Part shown: one piece after another, positions 21,349-26,893 of the stretch
Numbering within the stretch: position 1 is the stretch's first letter
Layout: every line of letters begins with the position of its first letter
Assembly (NCBI GenBank): GCA_934659475.1
Contig: CAKUHX010000006.1
Location: forward strand, 1 to 26,893
From: an uncultured Oscillospiraceae bacterium
GTDB taxonomy: Bacteria > Bacillota > Clostridia > Oscillospirales > Oscillospiraceae
DNA: 26,893 bases
Reading direction: 5' to 3'
Program-made: the position numbers and the translations under genes
Notes under the pieces: generated by a model
Told to the model about the DNA's origin: nothing
The model's input: the letters and a program-made list of their open reading frames with translations, nothing else
The model's database searches: none

Positions 21349-21957
21349 TCAAGACCGCCTTTCCGCGCTGTTATTCTTCTCTTCTTTTCTGGCCCGCAGC
21401 AGGCCGAGCAGCACCCGTCCGCCAAAATAAAGCACCAGCCACAGGGCCTGTCCCAGCTTGATGGACATGGCCAGCGTGCCATACACCGTGGTCTGTTCCC
21501 GGTCGAAGGCCACCCGGACCACCGCTCTGCCGTCCTTGATATGGAACGCAGCGTTCAGCGGCTGCCAGGCCGCGCCCAGGGCGGCATTGGTCCGTCCGTA
21601 GATCATGGCGGCGTCCGCCGGATCGGGGGCGCCGGCCGTCACCTCCAGATACAGGACATCCACCTGCAGCTTGCGGCGGAACTGCTCCGCCGCCTCCAGC
21701 GCCAGGGGCAGCAGCTTCAACAGGGGTTTTGCTCCGCCGCCGCTTTTTTTCTCCGGTCCCATCCTCCCCTTTTGGGGCTTGGGGGCTTTGGGGGCCTTCT
21801 TATTCTTTTTGAAGGGATAGAGCTGTATCCGCACCGGCCCGATCCGCGCCCCCGCGGTCAGCCCGTCGGCGGTATACTTCCCCCGGACCCCTATCCGGAG
21901 CTGTCCCAGCAGGAACAGCGCCAGCAGCACCAGGGCGAGAACGCACCAGCCGTTCAC
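21349..21957 (-). CDS. YtfI-like DUF2953 membrane protein
   Basis: A 202-residue protein with an N-terminal transmembrane segment (about 3-20, GWCVLALVLLALFLLGQ), a basic Lys/Pro-rich region at about 50-80 (KKNKKAPKAPKPQKGR), the DUF2953-type core with EAAEQFRRKLQVDVLYLEV, GAPDPADAAMIYGRTNAAL and a C-terminal hydrophobic stretch (about 170-188). YtfI sits beside ytfJ/gerW in Bacillus; its biochemical role is unknown, and a role with GerW in sporulation is inferred from context. The start is GTG 21957, overlapping the scpB stop by four bases (GTGA). Confidence 0.82.
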   Translation of the reverse strand: MNGWCVLALVLLALFLLGQLRIGVRGKYTADGLTAGARIGPVRIQLYPFKKNKKAPKAPKPQKGRMGPEKKSGGGAKPLLKLLPLALEAAEQFRRKLQVDVLYLEVTAGAPDPADAAMIYGRTNAALGAAWQPLNAAFHIKDGRAVVRVAFDREQTTVYGTLAMSIKLGQALWLVLYFGGRVLLGLLRARKEEKNNSAERRS

Positions 21958-22550
21958 TGGGCGTCCTCCCCTTGCTCCTCTTGCCGCAGGCGCTCCACCG
22001 CCTGCTCCAGCTCCAGAGTCATCTGACTGCCCTCCTGGGAGGAGTCAGGCAGCTCTGGCAGGTCCTTCAGGCTGGACAGATCAAAGGAACGCAGAAAGTT
22101 GTCTGTGGTCCTGTATTGGATGGGCCGGCCGGGCACGGCCAGCCGCCCCGCCTCTTCGATCAGCTCGCGCTCCAGCAGCAGCCCCACGGTATAGGTGCTG
22201 TCCACGCCGCGGATCTGGTCGATATAGGCCCGGGTCACCGGCTGGTAATAGGCGATGATAGCAAGCACCTCCAGAGCGGGCTGAGACAGGCGGGCGGGCT
22301 TTCGGCTCTCCAACGTCTTGCGGATATAGGGGGCATGCTCCGGGGCGGAGCACAGCTGATAGCTGCCCTCCAGCCGGATCAGCCGCAGCCCCCGGCGGTC
22401 ATAGCTATACCGGTCCATCAGCTGCTGGGCCACAGCGTCCAGGGTGGGGCGGTCCACCTCCAGCCCCAGGCACAGGCGCTCGGCCTTTACCGGTTCTCCG
22501 GCGGCGAACAGCACGCTCTCTAAAGCGGCCTCAAGTTCCTTGATCTCCAT
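21954..22550 (-). CDS. scpB: Segregation and condensation protein B
   Basis: A 198-residue kleisin-associated winged-helix protein that, with ScpA, joins SMC into the condensin complex for chromosome segregation. Motifs: ELEAALESVLFAAGEPV at the start, LSQPALEVLAIIAYYQPVTR and the neighbouring IDQIRGVDSTYTVGLLLERELIEEAGR, and GRPIQYRTTDNFLRSFDL. The C-terminus is acidic and Glu/Gln-rich. ATG 22550 follows GGAGAATACC. It overlaps ytfI by four bases and follows scpA by 18 bases; smc is elsewhere. Confidence 0.96.
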   Translation of the reverse strand: MEIKELEAALESVLFAAGEPVKAERLCLGLEVDRPTLDAVAQQLMDRYSYDRRGLRLIRLEGSYQLCSAPEHAPYIRKTLESRKPARLSQPALEVLAIIAYYQPVTRAYIDQIRGVDSTYTVGLLLERELIEEAGRLAVPGRPIQYRTTDNFLRSFDLSSLKDLPELPDSSQEGSQMTLELEQAVERLRQEEQGEDAQ

Positions 22551-22568
22551 GGTATTCTCCGTTCTGCC

Positions 22569-23366
22569 TTATTCTTCCCCGGGGATGGAGGCTCCGGTCT
22601 CCTCTCCCTCTCCGGTGCAGGTGACGGTGCAGTCCGTCTGCGCCCCAGCCAGGCGCAGACGCCGGGCCTTACACAGCTCCAGCACCGCCAGGAAGGTGGC
22701 CACTACCTCTGACCGGCTGCGGCTGCCCCGGAACAGGGCCAAAAATCTGGTGACTCCGTTGGTCACCAGGCGGTGCAGGATCTCCGCCGCCTTATCCGCC
22801 ACGGGGTAGGGCTCACGCCCCACGATGCCCTGAAAGGCGGACACCGGCGGCGGCAGCTTATTGTTCACCCGGGCCAGCACCGCCTGCATGGCCCGGCGGA
22901 TGTCGTCGGGCTCGTGGACGTAGCGGTAGCCCCGCTCGGCCTGAAGGGGCTCCGGCTGCTTCACCATCAGGTCCCGGCCATAGCGATAGCGGCGGTCCAG
23001 CTCCGGCACCATAGCCTTGATCTTCAGATAGTTCTCGCTGCGCTGGTGGGCCTCCAGGGTGGCGATCAGCTGCTCCATCTCGCTCAGGGCCTCCTCGTCC
23101 TGAATGGACAGCAGCATCCGCGTTTTGATAAAGATCAGCTGGGAGGCCATGGTGACGAACTCGCTGGCTACCTCCAGATCCATCTCCTTGCGCTTCTGCA
23201 TCCAGGCCAGATATTGATCCAGGATCAGAGAGATCTGAATGTCCCGGATCTCCATCTTATTTTTGCTCAGCAGGTGCAGGATCAGATCCAGGGGGCCTAC
23301 AAAGTCCTCCCGGTCCTCTTCTTTGCTCTTCACCACCCCTTCCAGGTGGTAGATGGGCGTCTCCAC
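22569..23366 (-). CDS. scpA: Segregation and condensation protein A
   Basis: A 265-residue kleisin that bridges the two SMC heads. The N-terminal domain has DFVGPLDLILHLLSKNKMEIRDI and ILDQYLAWMQKRKEMDLEVASEFVTMASQLIFIKTRMLL, the family hallmark; the C-terminal winged helix is around 200-245. Length is typical. The start is GTG 23366, after a G-rich ribosome-binding site (GGGGGGA); an extended -10 promoter lies upstream, so it is the first gene of the scpA-scpB-ytfI-gerW-dacF-rluB unit. The last 20 residues are acidic and lie outside the usual domain. Confidence 0.95.
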   Translation of the reverse strand: METPIYHLEGVVKSKEEDREDFVGPLDLILHLLSKNKMEIRDIQISLILDQYLAWMQKRKEMDLEVASEFVTMASQLIFIKTRMLLSIQDEEALSEMEQLIATLEAHQRSENYLKIKAMVPELDRRYRYGRDLMVKQPEPLQAERGYRYVHEPDDIRRAMQAVLARVNNKLPPPVSAFQGIVGREPYPVADKAAEILHRLVTNGVTRFLALFRGSRSRSEVVATFLAVLELCKARRLRLAGAQTDCTVTCTGEGEETGASIPGEE

Positions 23367-23404
23367 AGGCTCCCCCCTCTCGCTGTTGTGCGTTCAATTT
23401 GATT

Positions 23405-23433
23405 ATTATACCAGCTTTTGGCTGAAAGTACAA
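23405..23433 (-). promoter_or_regulatory. Promoter of the scpA operon
   Basis: On the minus strand TTGTAC (23428-23433), 17 bases and a perfect TATAAT (23405-23410) preceded by TGG, giving an extended -10. Transcription would begin near 23398, about 32 bases before the GTG start. It should serve scpA through rluB. Confidence 0.8.
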
Positions 23434-23452
23434 CCCATTTCCCTTTTCGGCC

Positions 23453-23487
23453 AAAGGGCCGCCGGAAGGATATTCCGGCGGCCCTTT
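23453..23487. terminator. GC-rich hairpin between engB and scpA
   Basis: A perfect 15-bp stem (23453-23467 with 23473-23487, 5-base loop). The T-tract is five bases on the plus strand but only three on the minus strand, the direction in which engB is transcribed. It probably ends the clpX-lon-engB unit, though by T-run it looks better suited to plus-strand transcripts. Confidence 0.7.
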
Positions 23488-23494
23488 TTGTGGT

Positions 23495-24088
23495 TCAGCC
23501 CTTCACCTTACCTAGGATCAGGTCCAGCAGCTCCTGCTTGCCGTCCCCCTTCTCCGCGGAGAAGGGGATCACAGGCACGTCCTCCCCCAGCTCCAAAGTC
23601 TCACGGACCCGCTGGAGGTTGGGCCCGGTCTCGCTCTTCTTCAGCTTGTCCAGCTTGTTGGCCGCCACCACAAGGGGGCAGCCCGCGTCCCGGAACCACT
23701 GGGCCATGGTGCAGTCATCGGCGGTAGGCTTGTGGCGGCTGTCCACGATCATCACGCCCAGAGTCATCAGGCCGGGATCGGCAAAATAACTCTCCATCAG
23801 CCGGCCCCAGCGGTCCTTTTCTGCCTGGGACACTTTGGCGTAGCCATAGCCGGGCAGGTCCACCAGATAGAAGGCATTGTCGATCTTGAAGTAATTGATG
23901 TGGGTGGTCTTACCGGGAGCTGCCCCCACCCGGGCAAAATTCTTCCGGTTCAGCAGGCGGTTGATGACTGAGGACTTGCCCACGTTGGAGCGCCCCGCAA
24001 ACGCGATCTGGGGCAGGCCGTCCCGCAGGAAATCCTTGGGGGCGGCGGCAGAGAGGATGAACTCCGCCTTTTGCAAATTGATCGGCAT
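23495..24088 (-). CDS. engB: Ribosome biogenesis GTPase EngB (YsxC/YihA)
   Basis: A 197-residue essential-type GTPase that assists 50S subunit assembly. G1 is GRSNVGKSS (32-40), G2 PGKTTHINYFKI, G3 DLPGYGYAKV, G4 NKLDKL and G5 FSAEKG, all in the correct order, and the length matches the family. It lies 12 bases after the lon stop, a conserved clostridial order, and may be co-transcribed with clpX-lon. ATG 24088 follows a GGGGGGAG ribosome-binding site. Confidence 0.97.
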   Translation of the reverse strand: MPINLQKAEFILSAAAPKDFLRDGLPQIAFAGRSNVGKSSVINRLLNRKNFARVGAAPGKTTHINYFKIDNAFYLVDLPGYGYAKVSQAEKDRWGRLMESYFADPGLMTLGVMIVDSRHKPTADDCTMAQWFRDAGCPLVVAANKLDKLKKSETGPNLQRVRETLELGEDVPVIPFSAEKGDGKQELLDLILGKVKG

Positions 24089-24100
24089 GCTCTCCCCCCC

Positions 24101-26500
24101 TCACTGACGCAGGTGGGTGCTGCGGCCACGGACGGCGGACAGCGAGTTCATGGTCTCCGCCTCCGCTTTAGCGGTGGGGGCAGACAGGGCAGCCCCCAGC
24201 ACCTGCTCCGCCTGGTCGGCCAGAATGAACTGGAGCGAACGGCGGACCGTCTGGTCGATCTCCTCCAGGTCCTTCTCATTGTCCCGGGGGATGATCACCG
24301 TCTTGATGCCGTTGCGGAAGGCGGCCATGGTCTTCTCCTTCAGGCCGCCGATGGGCAGCACCCGGCCCCGCAGAGTGATCTCTCCTGTCATGGCAAGTCC
24401 ACGGCGCACCGGCGTTCCGGTCAGGGCGGACACCATGGCCGTGGTGATGGCGATACCGGCGGAGGGCCCGTCCTTGGGCACGGCCCCTTCCGGGAAGTGG
24501 ACATGGATGTCCTTATTCTGATAGAAGTCCCCGGGGATGTTCAGCACATCGGCGCGGCTGCGGATGAAGCTCAGGGCGGCGTGGGCGGATTCCTTCATCA
24601 CGTCCCCCAGATTACCGGTCAGTTCCACCTTGCCCGTACCGGGCACCACATTGACCTCTACCTCCAGCAGCTCACCGCCCACGGAGGTCCAGGCCAGGCC
24701 GTTCACCACGCCCACGCGCTCTTCCAGCGCCTGTCGCTCCGGGTAATACCGTGGCACGCCCAGATACTCCTGCAGGTCTTTTTCTGTAATGCGTATCTGC
24801 TTTACATTGTTTTCCCCGAAATGCATGGCGGCCTTCCGGCAGATGGCGGCCAGCTTGCGCTCCAACACGCGCACGCCGGACTCCCGGGTGTAGGCGGAGA
24901 TGATCTCCCGGATGGCCCCATCGGACAGCTTCAGCTGCTGGCGGCTCAGGCCGTGGCGCTTCAGTTCCTTGGGCAGCAGGTGCCGCTTGGCGATCTGCAG
25001 CTTCTCCTCATCGCTGTAGCTGGACAGCTCGATGACCTCCATCCGATCCAGCAGGGGCCGGGGGATGGTGTCCAGGGTGTTGGCCGTGGTGATGAACAGC
25101 ACGTCGGACAGGTCGAAGGGCAGCTCCAGAAAGTGATCCCGGAAGGTGGCATTCTGCTCCCCATCCAGCACCTCCAGCAGGGCGGAGGCCGGGTCACCCC
25201 GGTGGTCGGCCCCCAGTTTATCGATCTCATCCAGCAGCAGCAGCGGGTTTCTGCTGCCGCAGCGCTGGATGGCGTCGATGATCCGGCCGGGCATGGCGCC
25301 CACATAGGTCTTGCGGTGGCCACGGATCTCGGCCTCGTCGTGTACGCCGCCCAGAGACAGCCGGGCCAGCTTCCGGTTCATTGCAGAGGCCATGGACATG
25401 GCCACGGAGGTCTTGCCCACGCCGGGAGGTCCGACAAGGCAAAGCACTTGACCCTTCAGGTCCGGCGCCAGCTGGCGCACGGCCACATACTCCAAAATGC
25501 GCTCTTTGACCTTCTCCAGACCATAGTGGTCCCGGTCCAGGGCACGGCGCACCGCGTCCACGCTGACGCGCTCCTTGGTCTTCTTCTCCCAGGGCAGCTC
25601 CAGACACACGTCCAGATAGTTGCGCAGCACGCTGGCCTCGGAGGAGCCGAACTGCTGCTTGGCCAGACGGCCCAGCTCTTTATTCAGCTTCTCCCGCACC
25701 TCGTCGGGCAGCTGGGCCTGAGCGATCTTCTGGCGGTACTCCTCGATCTCGTCGTCGCCCTCCCCCAGCTCGTTCTGGATGGCCCGCAGCTGCTCCCGCA
25801 GATAGTAGTCCCGCTGATGGGCGCCCATCTGCTCCCGGGCGCGGCTTTGGATCTCGTTGTCCAAGCTGAGGATCTCCACCTCGCGGCACAGGAGGGAATA
25901 CAGCTTCTCCAGCCGGCGCACAGGGCGCAGTTCCTCCAGGATAGACTGCTTGTCGCTGTTGCGCATGGGGGTGTTCTGGGCGATGTAGTCCGCCAGATAG
26001 CCGGGGTCGTCGCTGGCCAGCACATTGACCAGCAGGTCGGGGGCCACGTTATTGGCCAGCTCCGTATACCCCTGGAACACCTCATATACCGAGCGCAGCA
26101 GCGCCTCGGTCCTGGCGCTGGTCCGGGGGGCCTTCGCCTGAGGGATCAGCTCTACCTGGGCCATCAAGAAGGGCTCCGTCCGGGTCAGCCCCAGCATGCG
26201 TCCGCGGCTCACCCCTTCCACCATCACCCGCAGCCCGCCGCCGGGCATGCGCAGCAGCTGCCGCACGGTGGACACCGTGCCCACGGCATACAGGTCCTTC
26301 TCCCCCGGCTTCTCCACAGTGAGGTCCTTCTGCCCCACAAGGAACACGGGGCTGCCGCTGGCCATGGCGTCCTCAAGGGCCTTGGCGGAGATCTCCCGCG
26401 AAACGTCAAAATGGATCATCACGCTGGGGAATACCGTCAGCCCCCGCAGAGCGATGGCCGGGATCACGGAGACCCCGTCCTGGGTCCATTCTACTGCCAT
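24101..26500 (-). CDS. lon: ATP-dependent protease Lon
   Basis: A 799-residue AAA+ serine protease for damaged and regulatory proteins. The N-terminal LON domain (to about 200) is followed by a coiled-coil region (220-300), the AAA+ module with Walker A GPPGVGKT at 357-364, Walker [10 protein letters not shown] and the sensor/arginine-finger region ([19 protein letters not shown]), then the protease domain with catalytic Ser680 (KDGPSAG) and Lys723 (GGLKEK). Length and the Ser-Lys spacing fit E. coli Lon. ATG 26500 is nine bases after AGGAAG. The tail after 775 is unconserved-looking. Confidence 0.98.
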   Translation of the reverse strand: MAVEWTQDGVSVIPAIALRGLTVFPSVMIHFDVSREISAKALEDAMASGSPVFLVGQKDLTVEKPGEKDLYAVGTVSTVRQLLRMPGGGLRVMVEGVSRGRMLGLTRTEPFLMAQVELIPQAKAPRTSARTEALLRSVYEVFQGYTELANNVAPDLLVNVLASDDPGYLADYIAQNTPMRNSDKQSILEELRPVRRLEKLYSLLCREVEILSLDNEIQSRAREQMGAHQRDYYLREQLRAIQNELGEGDDEIEEYRQKIAQAQLPDEVREKLNKELGRLAKQQFGSSEASVLRNYLDVCLELPWEKKTKERVSVDAVRRALDRDHYGLEKVKERILEYVAVRQLAPDLKGQVLCLVGPPGVGKTSVAMSMASAMNRKLARLSLGGVHDEAEIRGHRKTYVGAMPGRIIDAIQRCGSRNPLLLLDEIDKLGADHRGDPASALLEVLDGEQNATFRDHFLELPFDLSDVLFITTANTLDTIPRPLLDRMEVIELSSYSDEEKLQIAKRHLLPKELKRHGLSRQQLKLSDGAIREIISAYTRESGVRVLERKLAAICRKAAMHFGENNVKQIRITEKDLQEYLGVPRYYPERQALEERVGVVNGLAWTSVGGELLEVEVNVVPGTGKVELTGNLGDVMKESAHAALSFIRSRADVLNIPGDFYQNKDIHVHFPEGAVPKDGPSAGIAITTAMVSALTGTPVRRGLAMTGEITLRGRVLPIGGLKEKTMAAFRNGIKTVIIPRDNEKDLEEIDQTVRRSLQFILADQAEQVLGAALSAPTAKAEAETMNSLSAVRGRSTHLRQ

Positions 26501-26642
26501 AAAAATTCACTTCCTTCCGGAAAACACCCTTCCCCGCCCACAAAAGCGGGCATCTGGGAAGTCCTATGGATAACAGCACGCGCCCCGCTGCCCGCCGTCG
26601 CCGGTGAGCGCGCGGGGCGCGGATCTTCAACTGGTACCGCCG
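26501..26642 (-). other. clpX-lon intergenic region, hairpins, no clear promoter
   Basis: This 142-base gap contains two inverted repeats: 10-base GC arms (26579-26588 with 26612-26621, 23-base loop) and CCCGC/GCGGG around an 8-base loop (about 26534-26551). On the minus strand the second is followed by GAAGGGTGTTTTCC, a weak T-tract, so it may terminate clpX transcripts. I found no convincing -10/-35 pair for lon, which may be read through from clpX. Confidence 0.4.
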
Positions 26643-26893
26643 TCAGCCGGCGTTCCGCCCGGCCTGGTCCCTCTTACTGGCCGGGGCCGACAGGGCCGCC
26701 TTGCCCAGACGGGGCCGCTGCACCCGGTCAGGGTCCCGCACCAGCTCCGGCGCGGCGCGGTCCGTGATGCAGGGCCCGGTGATGATCACCTTGACGATAG
26801 TGGGGTCGGAGGGCACATCGTACATGATGCCGGTCATGACCTCCTCTAGCACGGCCCGCAGGCCGCGGGCGCCGGTGCCCCGGCTCACCGCCC
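26643..26893 (-). CDS. clpX: ATP-dependent Clp protease ATP-binding subunit ClpX, C-terminal part
   Basis: Only the C-terminal 82 codons or so are present; the start is beyond base 26893. The visible segment AVSRGTGARGLRAVLEEVM is the conserved C-terminal subdomain containing the sensor-2 GAR motif, and TGIMYDVPSDPTIVKVIIT matches the family end. The last 25 residues (LGKAALSAPASKRDQAGRNA) are a variable tail. ClpX unfolds substrates for the ClpP protease. The clpX-lon-engB order is conserved in Firmicutes and supports the call. Confidence 0.95.
   Translation of the reverse strand, partial: AVSRGTGARGLRAVLEEVMTGIMYDVPSDPTIVKVIITGPCITDRAAPELVRDPDRVQRPRLGKAALSAPASKRDQAGRNAG

Noticed and set aside
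26579..26621. The GC-rich inverted repeat after clpX as an intrinsic terminator
   Set aside because: It has a 23-base loop and no T-run on either side.
24071..26767. An 898-codon open frame on the plus strand across lon, and an 802-codon one at 4050-6458
   Set aside because: They lie opposite strong, recognisable genes (lon; remA, yicC and others), show low-complexity Gln/His/Gly-rich translations without domains, and arise because stop codons are scarce in the antisense frame of GC-rich genes.
1..26893. Mobile elements, CRISPR, defence systems, tRNA or rRNA genes
   Set aside because: No transposase or integrase-like protein, repeat array, or tRNA/rRNA-like sequence was found on either strand; gaps are short and accounted for.

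Overview
The window is a GC-rich, gene-dense stretch of housekeeping chromosome. I recognise 32 protein-coding genes, all on the minus strand, with fmt cut by the left edge and clpX by the right edge. Gene content points to a low-branching Firmicute of the Clostridia, most likely a high-GC Oscillospiraceae/Flavonifractor-type gut anaerobe. The markers are an IspH-ribosomal protein S1 fusion, the sporulation gene gerW next to a ytfI-like gene, remA, cdaA-cdaR, an RseC-like protein, a DUF3343 protein paired with a cysteine-desulfurase-like enzyme, and the clpX-lon-engB order. The genus is inference. I saw no tRNA, rRNA, CRISPR array, insertion sequence, phage gene or attachment site.

Layout, read in the direction of transcription (right to left): (1) clpX-lon-engB, proteostasis and ribosome assembly. 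(2) scpA-scpB-ytfI-gerW-dacF-rluB, chromosome condensation, sporulation, cell wall and rRNA modification, starting from an extended -10 promoter and closed by a terminator abutting the rluB stop. (3) A MurR/RpiR-type regulator, an HI0933/BaiN-type flavoprotein, cmk, plsC and the ispH-rpsA fusion, mostly joined by 4-base overlaps and closed by a strong terminator. (4) carD with its own promoter and terminator, then ispD-ispF. (5) A structured intergenic region, then DUF3343 and the class V aminotransferase, closed by a 16-bp perfect hairpin. (6) cdaA-cdaR (c-di-AMP synthesis and control), rseC-like, DUF5685, J-domain protein and a polytopic membrane protein, starting from a good sigma-A-type promoter. 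(7) yicC-remA-gmk-rpoZ-priA-def-fmt, the conserved Firmicutes block but without coaBC between rpoZ and priA.

The genes fit growth-linked functions: protein quality control, segregation, membrane lipid and isoprenoid synthesis, translation, nucleotide kinases, c-di-AMP signalling and replication restart. No defence or mobile system is visible. The parts least explained by known biology are the DUF5685/J-protein/membrane-protein trio (DUF5685 carries a motif resembling squalene/phytoene synthases), a perfect internal Shine-Dalgarno inside the IspH-S1 fusion, and the competing RNA helices before the DUF3343-desulfurase pair. Ten of the 30 complete genes appear to start with GTG or TTG, so several starts were placed by ribosome-binding site and overlap rather than by ATG.
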